From positions 62,001 through 126,000 of the forward strand of contig JADKJP010000007.1 in NCBI GenBank assembly GCA_016720935.1: a stretch of DNA of 64,000 nt, in the 5' to 3' direction. Positions 43,839 to 53,487 of the stretch are shown piece after piece. This DNA is from Bacteroidota bacterium (lineage in GTDB: Bacteria; Bacteroidota; Bacteroidia; AKYH767-A; 2013-40CM-41-45). Every line of letters begins with the position of its first letter. Position 1 is the first letter of the stretch. The notes below the pieces were generated by a model, which saw nothing but the letters and a program-made list of their open reading frames with translations, searched no databases and was not told the DNA's origin. Position numbers and translations under genes: made by a program.

Positions 43839-45371
43839 GACCAGGAATTTTGTGAAGTTCTGAACAATCAGTCCTATCGTTGGAATAACAGTGCCTGATT
43901 CATTATCGATGAATTTCGGAAGATAATATCCTGTCGCAGCAGGATCCGTCAATGGAATTCCATCCGCATCCCTTTGAACACTCAGATAAGGATTCAATTT
44001 CGTCTTACTATTGTAGAGGTTCTGAATATCGAGGTAAACGTTCAGACTCCATTTTTTGAAAAAATATTTCTTATCGATACGAACGTCAAGCTGATGAAAA
44101 GCTTCGGTCCTTTTTGAATTCAGTTTTTGCTTATCAAGAATACCTTGTCCGGTGATGTCAAAATTTACTTTTTGCATTGAAGCGGCAAGCTGGTAAGGTG
44201 TATACGGACTTCCGCTGTTAAATCGGAAACGAGCTCCGATCTCCCAGTTTTTTTTCAGGTATTTACCGGCGGTCAGACTGAGAATGTGCTGGTAATCCCA
44301 GCTTGCAGGTATATATTTTCCGTTCAGATCCTGGAATTCACTACGTACAAAACTATAAGCGAGAATTCCATAGACGCTTTTGTTCAGCTTCTGTTGTATC
44401 AATACTTCAGCACCATATGCCCGGCCTTTGTTCGTTGAAATAACAGGAACTGTTCCTACAACTCCAAAATCACTTCCCTGGTTGGCAATACTCAGTGAAT
44501 CCCTGAGATCAAAAGGATAGGAAGAATAATTTTTCAGAAAACCTTCAACGGTCACGCGTAACAAAGATGGTGTGGTGTATTCGATTCCTCCGACATAGTG
44601 ATCGCAACGGATATAGGTTACTTCTTTATTCACGAGAGCGGATGCACTGTCACGATAGCCAAGAATAGTATACGCAGGCAGTTGGTAATACATGCCGGCA
44701 TTCCCATTCAACCTGAATCTTTCGCTCAATGCATACGAAGCGGAGAAACGAGGAGAAAACTGATGGAACGGGTTCGACATTTCGGAATTATAATTCGTTC
44801 CATCGATTCTTAAGCCCAGGGAAACCGATAATTTATCTCCAAAAATCTCACGGCTCAATTGTGCGAATGCTCCGTATTTCAGAAGACTCAGACTTGAATT
44901 GTAATTGATTGTGCCGACAAAAGGCACTTTGTTAAAGGTTGTATTGGTATACCTGGCATCTTCCGCGCTGATTCCAAAAGTAATTTTATTGCCTTTGAGT
45001 CGGCTGGTGTGTTCAACGCGGAATTTGTTTTCTTCTTCGGAAGAGTTGTAATCGAGAATCAGATTATTCGGAGAAGAGTCATCATTCTTCGCGTATTTTA
45101 TTGCCTGGTTGTTCAATGCATTTCTGCTAAGTACAACTGTATAATATCCATTGGCCTGGTAGTGTTTATAGATGATACCACCGGTGTAATTCCATTGAGA
45201 ATTCACCGGAATATTTCCAAGAATGTATTTTTGAAAATCAGTTTCATTCTGGTCAAGATTCAGAGTCACATCATCAATGGCTCCCAAACCCAAAATGGTA
45301 ATTTCATTCCTTGAGTCCAGTTTGATTTTTGATTTTACCAGGAAGTCATCATACTTAGGCAGAAAAGGCAA
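43839..45371 (-). CDS. TonB-dependent receptor, beta-barrel part (3' end lost in poly-G, frameshifted)
   Basis: About 511 residues of the outer-membrane beta-barrel, carrying on from the N-terminal part in another frame. Typical text: LSLLKYGAFAQLSREIFGDK, FHQFSPRFSASYALSERFRL, YGAEVLIQQKLNKSVYGILAY, NWEIGARFRFNSGSPYTPYQ and RIDKKYFFKKWSLNVYLDIQNLYN. The last credible residues are IPTIGLIVQNF, which resembles the last barrel strand ending in an aromatic residue; whether a stop followed cannot be told because the sequence runs into the poly-G tract. The frame is continuous through the tract to 43260 but that extension is meaningless. Confidence 0.85.
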
Positions 45372-46234
45372 TCCAATTGCTTTGAAAAGAAACTGCAGAT
45401 AACTCCTTCTCGCCAGGATGCGATGAAAGTGGTCTTTTTTGAAAGTGGTCCTTCCACAGTAGCGGCCAGATCCGAGGCGCCTACAGTAAAACCATAACCC
45501 ATTTTATCATCTTTCCCATCTTTCATTTTGAAATCAAGGACCGCGCTCATCGCGTTTCCGCGTGATGCAGGAAAAGCACCGGAATAGAAATCCACTTCGC
45601 GGATAAAATCTACATTGATCATTCCAACCGGTCCGCCGGTAGCGCCCTGGGTGGAAAAATGGTTGATGTTAGGAACTTCCACTCCATCCAGATAAAACCT
45701 GTTTTCATTCGAAGAACCGCCACGGATAATCAAATCGTTTCGGAAACTGGCGGTAGCCGCTACTCCCGGCAAAGACTGCAGTGCTTTTGAGATATCCCGA
45801 TTCGCTCCCGGGTTTCTTTTTATTTCAACTTCCCCGATATTATGAATTGATACCGGTGTCTCTTCAATCTTGACGAAAGCAGATGGTTTGACAACCACCT
45901 CATCAAGGTTCCGGAGTTCTTCTTCCAGTTCAATTTTAATTTGAATAATTCGTGTAGGATTTACTTCAACATCAAACAAAGTGAATCTTTTAAAACCGAT
46001 CACAGCGACTTCAAGATTGTAGACTCCCGGCTGAAGACCTTTTAATTCAAACGTACCGTTTTCTGAACTTGTCGTTCCGAGAGTAGTTCCGGTTATTGCA
46101 ATGGGCGCAAATGGAACCGCTTCGTTATTTAGCTTATTGACAACAGTACCCCTGATGGTTCCTGTTTGGGCGGAAAGTTTGCCAACAAAACAGAACAAAC
46201 ACACAAATACCCAAATCCGACCTGTAATTTTCAT
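45335..46234 (-). CDS. TonB-dependent receptor, N-terminal part (CarboxypepD_reg and plug domains)
   Basis: 299 residues before an in-frame stop. Signal peptide (IWVFVCLFCFVGKLSAQ), a carboxypeptidase-regulatory-like domain (about 25-105: GTIRGTVVNKLNNEAVPFAP, GTTLGTTSSENGTFELKGLQ) and the plug domain (about 115-240: PGANRDISKALQSLPGVAAT, LIIRGGSSNENRFYLDGVEV). The coding frame shifts at about 45405-45412: with two bases fewer or one more in the CTTCTCG region the text reads SWR.SYLQFLFKAIGLPFLPKYDD into the barrel part. This receptor takes up a large substrate, powered by TonB; substrate unknown. No SusD follows. Frameshift may be real or an error; the adjacent poly-G tract favours error. 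Confidence 0.88.
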   Translation of the reverse strand: MKITGRIWVFVCLFCFVGKLSAQTGTIRGTVVNKLNNEAVPFAPIAITGTTLGTTSSENGTFELKGLQPGVYNLEVAVIGFKRFTLFDVEVNPTRIIQIKIELEEELRNLDEVVVKPSAFVKIEETPVSIHNIGEVEIKRNPGANRDISKALQSLPGVAATASFRNDLIIRGGSSNENRFYLDGVEVPNINHFSTQGATGGPVGMINVDFIREVDFYSGAFPASRGNAMSAVLDFKMKDGKDDKMGYGFTVGASDLAATVEGPLSKKTTFIASWREGVICSFFSKQLDCLFCLSMMTSW

Positions 46235-46406
46235 TTTTTATAGTGATAAAGATCTTTGCGGATACAACAATTTGCCACATGAATAGTTTCATGCATGCAT
46301 TATTTTATAAGGTTCGTAAAGGTGAATGATTCATCCCCTGACAGACAAAATTCAATTGCTAAAACAACAAATAATGCATTTTGGAGAGTAGGTTTAGCAG
46401 TAAAAA

Positions 46407-47285
46407 TCAGGCTTTGAGTAGCGTTTCGAATTTGTTCATGGTGGATTTTCCAACACTCATCAAAGGAAGGCGAACATGTTCTGAACATACATTCAGCACA
46501 CTGAGCAGGCCTTTTATTCCGGATGGATTTCCATCCACAAAAATGGCATGCGTGATTTCCAGAAGTTTATAATGCAATTTCCGGGCACGGTCAAAATTTC
46601 CATCGAGTCCGTGCCTGACCATTTCGGAAAAATCCTTCGGCATGGCATTCGCGATGACGGAAATCACCCCATCACCACCGCAGGCCAGCAGCGGCAAAGT
46701 GATGGTATCATCTCCACTGATCAGTAAAAAGTCCTTGGGACGGTTCTGAATGATTTTCATGGACTTCTCAATATTCCCGGATGCCTCTTTTATCCCAACA
46801 ATATTTTTTACATCATGAGCAAGAGAAAGAATTGTGTCGGCGTCAAGATTGGAACCGGTTCTGGAAGGAACATTGTAAAGAATGACCGGAACCGGACTGG
46901 AATTGGCAATCATTTTATAATGCTGATAAATTCCTCTCTGTGAAGGGCGATTATAATATGGTGAAACCGATAAAATAGCATCCACTCCCGCGAAATCCCA
47001 TTCTTCCAGCGTGTGAAGAATTTCCTGAGTATTGTTCCCTCCTAAGCCAAGCACGACAGGCACACGTTTATCCGTGATCTCAATGACAAAATCCAAAACT
47101 GCACGTTTTTCATCATTAGACAACGTAGCTGACTCTCCTGTTGTGCCCAGGGGAACCAGGTATTCTACCTTCCCATCAATACAACGATCAATCAGTTTTC
47201 GAAAACCTTTGAAATCAATACTTCCGTCTTTATGAAAGGGAGTGACCAGTGCGACTCCGGTGCCTTTGAGTTTATTTAAGTTCAT
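46407..47285 (-). CDS. dapA: 4-hydroxy-tetrahydrodipicolinate synthase DapA
   Basis: 292 residues, full length. DHDPS/NAL class I aldolase barrel: GTGVALVTPFHKDGSIDF, PLGTTGESATLSNDEK (pyruvate-binding T-T-G-E-S), LGLGGNNTQE, ILYNVPSRTGSNLDADTIL with the catalytic Tyr and VGIKEASGNIEK with the Schiff-base Lys. It condenses pyruvate with aspartate semialdehyde in lysine and diaminopimelate synthesis. The ATG overlaps the stop of the upstream DUF6913-like gene (4 bases), which in turn follows ligA, so the three are likely co-transcribed. Confidence 0.96.
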   Translation of the reverse strand: MNLNKLKGTGVALVTPFHKDGSIDFKGFRKLIDRCIDGKVEYLVPLGTTGESATLSNDEKRAVLDFVIEITDKRVPVVLGLGGNNTQEILHTLEEWDFAGVDAILSVSPYYNRPSQRGIYQHYKMIANSSPVPVILYNVPSRTGSNLDADTILSLAHDVKNIVGIKEASGNIEKSMKIIQNRPKDFLLISGDDTITLPLLACGGDGVISVIANAMPKDFSEMVRHGLDGNFDRARKLHYKLLEITHAIFVDGNPSGIKGLLSVLNVCSEHVRLPLMSVGKSTMNKFETLLKA

Positions 47286-47839
47286 GAATTCTGACTTCTA
47301 AGTTGACGTAAAAAAACCTGAATTTCTTCTATTACATTTTTAATCGGCGGATCATCGGTAATCTGAACCATCATATCATAACAATTCATGTAACGGCGAT
47401 CGAAGCGACCAATGCGAAAACGGGCATGTGACATTGCCGATATGTAATGCAAAGGAAAACATTTACCTGAATTGAAATTGACGAGAATATCAAATTTCTC
47501 ATTGATAAAATTCTGGACAATCGGATCTTTGGGAATTAACCTGAAATCAAGGTCTTTTTTGGTGAAAAAATCCAAACCATATTGAGCAAACTGTCCGGAT
47601 GGTAATACTTTCTTATCAACATAACCCAATGCCAGAATTTCCTTTTTGTAAGTTGATCTGATTTGTTTTACATATGCTTTTACTACTTCATAGTCCCGTT
47701 CATCCGTGGCATCATACAACAAACCAATTTTTACGGCATCATCAAAGCTGACAACCTCACGTTTCATTTTGATCTTCTGAAGATCATTCTGAAACTTGAG
47801 TTGTCCCAATTTTGCGCGTATTTTTTTTGTCAGCTTCAA
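47282..47839 (-). CDS. DUF6913-like conserved protein
   Basis: 185 residues, soluble and basic at the N-terminus (MKLTKKIRAKLGQLKFQNDL). Text such as KIGLLYDATDERDYEVVKAYVKQI, ILALGYVDKKVLP, FFTKKDLDFRLIP and DILVNFNSGKCFPLHYISAMS matches a small Bacteroidota family that I recall as DUF6913. No catalytic motif recognised; the Asp-rich start (LYDATDERD) and FDILVN strand suggest an alpha/beta fold. It lies between ligA and dapA, overlapping dapA by 4 bases. Function unknown. Confidence 0.8.
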   Translation of the reverse strand: MKLTKKIRAKLGQLKFQNDLQKIKMKREVVSFDDAVKIGLLYDATDERDYEVVKAYVKQIRSTYKKEILALGYVDKKVLPSGQFAQYGLDFFTKKDLDFRLIPKDPIVQNFINEKFDILVNFNSGKCFPLHYISAMSHARFRIGRFDRRYMNCYDMMVQITDDPPIKNVIEEIQVFLRQLRSQNS

Positions 47840-47842
47840 TTA

Positions 47843-49927
47843 TCAATTAATCATTTCGGAAAATTCCTTTTCTCCGATAATCCGAACATTCAGTTTTTTG
47901 GCTTTCTCCAATTTACTGGGACCGGCTTCATCACCTGCAAGTAGGAAATTAGTCTTTGCGGAAACTCCGCTTTGATTTTTCCCACCGTGCTGCTCGATCA
48001 GTAGCTTGATTTCATCTCGGCTGAAATTAGAGAAAACACCTGAAACTACAAAAGTCTTCCCTTCCAGTTTGGCACTGAGCTTCTTGGGAATGGAGGAAGC
48101 CGACAATTCCAGCTGCAGCCCGGCTTTTTTCAAATCATGAATCAATTGACGGTTAGCCTTTTCTTTGAAGAATTCCAGAACACTTTCCGCAATTTTTTCT
48201 CCAATTTCTTCTACCTGTAAAAGTTCTTCAAGTCCTGCGGCTTCCAAAGCTTCAATGGATTTAAAATGCAGCGCAAGTTTTTTTGCCACTGTTTCCCCTA
48301 CAAAACGAATTCCAATCGCATACAAAACCCGTTCAAATGGAACGGTTTTCGATTCTTCAATTCCGTTTAAAATTTTCTTTACAGATTTATCCTGGAGGCT
48401 TATTTTCTTAGCCTTCCCTCCTTCTTCCGGTTCAATGATTTTCTCCAGTCCGATCAGGGAATCGTAATCAAGCTTGTATAAATCTGAAGGAGTATGTATC
48501 AATTTGTTCTCAAAAAGCATTTCCACTTTTCCTTCGCCCAGACTGTCGATATTCATGGCTCTCCGACTGATAAAATGTTCTATCCTTCCTTTGATTTGAG
48601 GAGGACAGCCATTTGAATTCGGACAATAATGCAAAGCTTCACCTTCTCTGCGGATCAGACTTGTCTCGCATTCCGGGCATTCACTAATATAGTGTACCGG
48701 TCGGCTTGTATCAGCTCTTTTACTTAAATCTACAGCTGTGATTTTGGGAATAATCTCACCTCCTTTTTCTACAAAGACGTGATCTCCGATTCTCAGATCC
48801 AGTTTTTGAATCTGATCCGCATTGTGTAAAGTGGCACGTTTCACAGTAGTACCGGCAAGTTGGACCGGCTTTAAATTTGCAACAGGGGTGATTGCACCTG
48901 TACGACCAACCTGGTAACTGATGGAGATTAATTCCGTGGAAACACTTTCTGCCTTAAATTTATATGCAATCGCCCATCGCGGTGACTTAGCGGTAAAACC
49001 AAGATCACGTTGCTGGGCCAGAGAATTCACTTTGATTACAACACCATCAGTGTCATAGGGTAATTCATGTCTTTTGACATTCCATTTATTGAGAAATTCA
49101 AAAATTTCGTCCAGACTTTTACAAATTTTTGAATGTTCACTGATTTTAAAACCCCATTCTCCTGCTTTTTGCAAGGACTCAAAATGTGTTTTGAAATTAA
49201 TGGAATCTCCAAGAACAAAATACAAATAGCAATCCAGTTTTCGTTTAGCCACAACCGCCGAATCCTGCATTTTAATAGTTCCTGAAGCGGCGTTTCTCGG
49301 ATTCTTCAATAATCGTTCAGAAATTTCCACATCATCATAGCCATCTTCACGCAACTGACTTTCCATTTCTGAATTGATGCGATCAAAAGAAGAACGTGGC
49401 ATAAAGATTTCACCACGAATCTCAAATTCATCCGGATAATCTCCTTTTTTAAGACGCAGCGGAATACTCTTTATGGTTTTTACATTGGCAGTAATATCAT
49501 CGCCCTGAACACCATCACCTCGGGTAACTGCCTGGACCAATCTTCCATCACGATACGTGAGACCGATCGCGACTCCGTCAAATTTCAATTCGCATACATA
49601 TTCAACATCGTCACCGGTTACTTTCCTTACACGTTCATCAAAATCACGGAGTTCATCCTCGGAATAGGTATTTCCGAGAGAAAGCATCGGATATTTGTGT
49701 TTGACCGCTTTGAACTCTTTTGTAACAGCTCCGCCTACCCTTTGGGTTGGCGAATCAGGAGAAGTAAACTGAGGGTACTCTTTTTCAAGTTTTATCAGCT
49801 CAAGAAGCAATTCGTCAAATTCAAAATCTGAAATGACGGGCTTTGACTCCACATAATATTTATAATTATGCTCATCAATCAAATGAGTCAATTGTTCGAT
49901 TCGGTGTTTTGCCTGTTGTTCTGTCAT
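47843..49927 (-). CDS. ligA: NAD-dependent DNA ligase LigA
   Basis: 694 residues, full length. Order: NAD-binding Ia domain (HNYKYYVESKPVISDFEFDELL), adenylation domain with VCELKFDGVAIGLTYRDG (Lys nucleophile in LKFDG), RGDGVQGDDITANVKTI, GEIFMP and KSPRWAIAYKF. Then the OB fold (TPVANLKPVQLAGTTVKRATLHN), the four-Cys zinc finger (CPECETSL, CPNSNGCPPQIKG), helix-hairpin-helix repeats and a C-terminal BRCT domain (GKTFVVSGVFSNFSRDEIKLL). It seals nicks in replication and repair. The start ATG at 49927 fits the conserved N-terminus. Confidence 0.97.
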   Translation of the reverse strand: MTEQQAKHRIEQLTHLIDEHNYKYYVESKPVISDFEFDELLLELIKLEKEYPQFTSPDSPTQRVGGAVTKEFKAVKHKYPMLSLGNTYSEDELRDFDERVRKVTGDDVEYVCELKFDGVAIGLTYRDGRLVQAVTRGDGVQGDDITANVKTIKSIPLRLKKGDYPDEFEIRGEIFMPRSSFDRINSEMESQLREDGYDDVEISERLLKNPRNAASGTIKMQDSAVVAKRKLDCYLYFVLGDSINFKTHFESLQKAGEWGFKISEHSKICKSLDEIFEFLNKWNVKRHELPYDTDGVVIKVNSLAQQRDLGFTAKSPRWAIAYKFKAESVSTELISISYQVGRTGAITPVANLKPVQLAGTTVKRATLHNADQIQKLDLRIGDHVFVEKGGEIIPKITAVDLSKRADTSRPVHYISECPECETSLIRREGEALHYCPNSNGCPPQIKGRIEHFISRRAMNIDSLGEGKVEMLFENKLIHTPSDLYKLDYDSLIGLEKIIEPEEGGKAKKISLQDKSVKKILNGIEESKTVPFERVLYAIGIRFVGETVAKKLALHFKSIEALEAAGLEELLQVEEIGEKIAESVLEFFKEKANRQLIHDLKKAGLQLELSASSIPKKLSAKLEGKTFVVSGVFSNFSRDEIKLLIEQHGGKNQSGVSAKTNFLLAGDEAGPSKLEKAKKLNVRIIGEKEFSEMIN

Positions 49928-49965
49928 TCTTTATTCTATTCAAAACGTATTGAATCCACTACATC

Positions 49966-50868
49966 TTATGCCTTACGCCCTCTCACCATTCTGTCTTTTC
50001 CCTGGAGATCTTTTTTACATTCAACATTTTCAAAACCATACTTTTTCATACACTCCATTACTTCAGCACCAAAAGCTTCGTTGATTTCAAAATAAAGATA
50101 AGCTCCGGGCTTCAACATCTTCTCCGCAAACTCTGAAATTTTTTTATAAAAGATCAGTGGATCCTGATCCGGTACAAATAATGCCAGATGAGGCTCAAAT
50201 TCAGTCACACGTATATGCATTAATGATTTTTCACGCTGCAAAACATAAGGCGGATTACTTACAATCAGATCAAATTTTTGTTCCGCCAGTGCAGGATTTT
50301 CTCCTAACCATTGTTGCCACCGCAAAATATCACCTTGTACAAAAGATATGTCTACAGCCAGATTTTTTGCATTTGCAGAAGCAACCTCCAGGGCTTCCGG
50401 AGAAATGTCAATGGCAACACCGCGACTATTGGGAATACGTTTCCGTAAACTGATGGCAATGCAACCACTTCCGGTTCCTACTTCAAGGAATTGCAAAGGT
50501 AATGCGCCATCTTCCTTTTTCGATGTGGATTCAATCCAGCGAATCAGTTCTTCAGTTTCCTGTCTCGGAATGAGGACATGTTCATTCACCTTAAATTTCC
50601 ACCCGTCAAACCAGGCATGTCCCAATATATATTGAACAGGCATTCCTCTTTGCAGATATCCGAGCAATTCATTCAGCCGCATCAGCTCTGACATGTGAAG
50701 TTTGCGGTCAGCCTGCAAAACAAGGTCCGTTCGTTTAAATTTTAATTCAGATTCCAAAATGAGAAAGATGACTTCTTCAAGTTCTTCTTTGGAATACAGT
50801 TCGCCGAGATCAACCCGGAATTTTGCAACAAGTTCTTTCAGCTTCATAGACAGCTCAAAAATACTCAT
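49966..50868 (-). CDS. prmC: Release factor glutamine methyltransferase PrmC
   Basis: 300 residues from ATG 50868 (a TTG at 50877 and an ATG at 50847 are alternatives). N-terminal helical domain, then a Rossmann SAM-methyltransferase: VLIPRQETEELIRWIES, FLEVGTGSGCIAISLRKR (SAM loop), VAIDISPEALEVASANAK, and the diagnostic FDLIVSNPPYVLQREK. It methylates the Gln of the GGQ motif in release factors RF1/RF2. It faces ribD divergently with about 58 bases between, so the two may share regulation. Confidence 0.93.
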   Translation of the reverse strand: MSIFELSMKLKELVAKFRVDLGELYSKEELEEVIFLILESELKFKRTDLVLQADRKLHMSELMRLNELLGYLQRGMPVQYILGHAWFDGWKFKVNEHVLIPRQETEELIRWIESTSKKEDGALPLQFLEVGTGSGCIAISLRKRIPNSRGVAIDISPEALEVASANAKNLAVDISFVQGDILRWQQWLGENPALAEQKFDLIVSNPPYVLQREKSLMHIRVTEFEPHLALFVPDQDPLIFYKKISEFAEKMLKPGAYLYFEINEAFGAEVMECMKKYGFENVECKKDLQGKDRMVRGRKA

Positions 50869-50926
50869 CCGCTTCAATTCACAATCATTGTAGTAACATT
50901 TGTTTCCAATTAATTACTTTCGCAGG

Positions 50927-51967
50927 ATGACATCGGATGAGATATTCATGCATCGTTGCCTGGAACTGGCTGAATCCGGACTGGGCAAAGTGGCGCCAAA
51001 TCCAATGGTTGGAGCAGTGATTGTTCTGGACGGAAAGATTATTGGCGAGGGTTTTCATCAGGAGTTTGGTCAGGCACACGCTGAAGTGAATGCGATTAAT
51101 GATGCTTTGAAAACCCATCCCGAATCAGTTTTCGCCAATGCAACCATGTATGTTAACCTGGAACCCTGCTCTCATCACGGAAAAACGCCTCCCTGTTGTG
51201 ATCTGATTATTCAGAAAAAATTCAGGAAAGTAGTTGTCGGTATGCAGGATCCATTTTCACTGGTAAATGGCGAAGGAATTCGTAAATTATCAAATTCCGG
51301 AATTGATGTAATAAATGGTGTTTGTTCCAAAGAAGCAATGGAATTAAACCGACGATTCATTACTTTTCATACTGAAAAAAGACCGTACGTTATATTAAAA
51401 TATGCAAAAAGTTTAGACGGTTATATCTCCCCTATAGAGCCAAATCCCGAAAACAGATGGATAACCAATTCCTACAGTAAAAAGCTGGTACACAAATGGA
51501 GAAGCGAAGAGATGGGAATCATGGTTGGGACAAAAACAGCATTGATAGATAACCCGGAGTTGAATGTTCGTGAATGGTCAGGTAAAGATCCTCTACGCAT
51601 TGTTATTGATCGTTCTTTAAAATTACCCTCGCATCTTCATCTGATGAATGGGAAAATCCGAACCTTAATAATCAATGAGAAAGAAAACCGGGAATCGGGA
51701 TTGAACGAATGGATTCAGGTTAATTTTAAAGAGTCAGTTATTCCCCAAATTTTGAAAATTCTTTTTGAACGAAATATTCAATCAGTAATTGTAGAAGGCG
51801 GACAATTGCTTTTGCAAAAATTTATCGACGCCGAAACATGGGACGAAGCACGTGTTTTTACCGGAAATAAATGGCTGGGTAAAGGAAAAACCGCTCCATT
51901 GATTGAAGGAAAGGTAATTTCTCAATATACCATTTCTGATGACACATTGGTGATACTGAGAAAATAA
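50927..51967 (+). CDS. ribD: Bifunctional riboflavin deaminase/reductase RibD
   Basis: 346 residues from ATG 50927 (the open frame begins at 50900). The N-terminal cytidine-deaminase-like domain carries VAPNPMVGAVIVLDGKIIGEG, HAEVNAIND (His ligand and Glu) and NLEPCSHHGKTPPCCDLII (two Cys ligands). The C-terminal reductase domain (about 145-346) has RPYVILKYAKSLDGYIS, GIMVGTKTALIDNPELNVR and SVIVEGGQLLLQKFI. It performs the second and third steps of riboflavin synthesis. The partner ribH is 10 kb away. Divergent from prmC. Confidence 0.95.
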   Translation: MTSDEIFMHRCLELAESGLGKVAPNPMVGAVIVLDGKIIGEGFHQEFGQAHAEVNAINDALKTHPESVFANATMYVNLEPCSHHGKTPPCCDLIIQKKFRKVVVGMQDPFSLVNGEGIRKLSNSGIDVINGVCSKEAMELNRRFITFHTEKRPYVILKYAKSLDGYISPIEPNPENRWITNSYSKKLVHKWRSEEMGIMVGTKTALIDNPELNVREWSGKDPLRIVIDRSLKLPSHLHLMNGKIRTLIINEKENRESGLNEWIQVNFKESVIPQILKILFERNIQSVIVEGGQLLLQKFIDAETWDEARVFTGNKWLGKGKTAPLIEGKVISQYTISDDTLVILRK

Positions 51968-52019
51968 ACTCTGTCTTTCATTTATTCTGACATTTCATCC
52001 AAAACTCAAGAACAGATTT

Positions 52020-52931
52020 ATGGAATTATTGAAACAACTTTGCGCTATTGCCGCTCCTTCAGGTGATGAAGGTCACATGAATGAATTTTTATTGGATTAC
52101 ATCCGGAAAAACAATAACAAGTGGAAAGTTCAACCTGAAATTTATTGCGGAGAAGATTTCCAGGATTGCATTGTACTGATATTTGGTAAACCGAGAACTT
52201 CCATCTATGCGCATATAGATAATATTGGCTTCACAGTCAGATATTCAGATCAATTGGTAAAAATCGGCGGGCCACATCTCAAGAGCGGAACAAAGCTGGT
52301 TGGACAAGATAGTCAGGGTACGGTACAATGCGAAGTAGTCATTGATGACGAAAATCATCTTTTGTATAAAGGAGATCGCGAGATTGACAGAGGAACGAAT
52401 CTATCGTATTTTCCCGATTGGAGAGAAGACGAAAGCAGCGTTCAATGTTGCTACATGGATAATCGTCTGGGAGTCTGGAATGCATTAAAAGTTTGTGAAA
52501 CTCTTGAAAACGGGGCCGTTGTATTTTCTTGTTGGGAAGAACATGGTGGTGGAAGTGTTCCCTATCTTTCCAGATTTCTTTTTGAAAAATACGGAATTCG
52601 AAAAGCGCTTATCAGTGATATCACATGGATTACGGAAGGAGTTCATGCCGGTAAAGGAGTAGTTATCTCCATGCGTGATACAGGTTTACCCAGAAGAAAA
52701 TTTTTAAATCAAATTATTCAACACGCGCAGAAAAGCGGAATTCCTTTTCAGCTGGAAGTTGAAGGGTCCGGAGGAAGCGATGGTACTGAATTGCAAAAAC
52801 AGCCCTACCCGATCGACTGGTGTTTCATTGGTGCCGCGGAAGAAAATGTGCATAGTCCGGATGAAAAGGTAAATAAAAAGGATATTACTGCAATGGTGGA
52901 TCTTTATAAGTATCTGATGAAGGTCTTATAA
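52020..52931 (+). CDS. M42-type (glutamyl aminopeptidase-like) metallopeptidase
   Basis: 303 residues. N-terminal MELLKQLCAIAAPSGDEGHM is the typical M42 start. Metal ligands and catalytic text: YAHIDNIGFTV (His/Asp), CCYMDNRLGVWNAL (Asp), FSCWEEHGGGSVPY (Glu-Glu), SDITWITEGVHA (Asp), GGSDGTELQKQ and ENVHSPDEKVNKKDI (final His). The set resembles the di-zinc aminopeptidases of family M42, although the central E-E-x-G motif is modified to E-E-H-G. Cytoplasmic. It removes N-terminal acidic or other residues; specificity not assignable. Follows ribD at 52 bases. Confidence 0.87.
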   Translation: MELLKQLCAIAAPSGDEGHMNEFLLDYIRKNNNKWKVQPEIYCGEDFQDCIVLIFGKPRTSIYAHIDNIGFTVRYSDQLVKIGGPHLKSGTKLVGQDSQGTVQCEVVIDDENHLLYKGDREIDRGTNLSYFPDWREDESSVQCCYMDNRLGVWNALKVCETLENGAVVFSCWEEHGGGSVPYLSRFLFEKYGIRKALISDITWITEGVHAGKGVVISMRDTGLPRRKFLNQIIQHAQKSGIPFQLEVEGSGGSDGTELQKQPYPIDWCFIGAAEENVHSPDEKVNKKDITAMVDLYKYLMKVL

Positions 52932-53005
52932 TAATTTTGGTTAAATCTTTTTTCACTACTGACCGGAATCATTCCTTTACTTGCCTTTCTGCAAGTGTAT
53001 ATATA

Positions 53006-53416
53006 TTATATATCAAAATATTTCCCGATTGACTTTCTAAAATCTTCCGGAGCAGGACAAGGACGATTTGTTTTTCGATTGATGAAAACGAGGGTTGTGC
53101 TTGCTGAATTTAACAAGACTTCTTTTTCGTTGTATGTATCATATTCAAAATGAATACGTGCCTGAGGCATTACACGTATTGTTGTTCGAATGGTTAATAC
53201 ATCATCGTAAAAAGCAGGTTTAAAATATTTCACGGAAAAATCCAAGACAGGTAGCATCACACCATCTTCTTCCAGTTTCTTATAGCTAAAACCAAGGCTG
53301 CGTAATGCTTCTACGCGGGCCACTTCAAAATAAGCGGCGTAGTTTCCATAGTAAACATAACCCATTTGATCAGTTTCTGCATAGCGCACTCTCACCTGTA
53401 CTTCGCTCGTATACAT
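53006..53416 (-). CDS. Acyl-CoA thioesterase, YbgC-type hot dog
   Basis: 136 residues, the hot-dog-fold length. The 4HBT signature is clear: VRVRYAETDQMGYVYYGNYAAYFEVARVE, where the Asp after T-D and the Y-G-N-Y-x-x-Y-F-E motif mark YbgC/FcbC. The remainder has LDFSVKYFKPAFYDDVL and LLNSASTTLVFIN. It hydrolyses short-chain or aromatic acyl-CoA esters. Cytoplasmic. Convergent with the M42 gene and divergent from the 5'-nucleotidase C-domain gene. Confidence 0.92.
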   Translation of the reverse strand: MYTSEVQVRVRYAETDQMGYVYYGNYAAYFEVARVEALRSLGFSYKKLEEDGVMLPVLDFSVKYFKPAFYDDVLTIRTTIRVMPQARIHFEYDTYNEKEVLLNSASTTLVFINRKTNRPCPAPEDFRKSIGKYFDI

Positions 53417-53487
53417 TGCAAATAAATTTTTCTGTGAAGATAAAAATGGAATTAAAATTCTTTATCATTGTTGAGTAATTTACAAAA

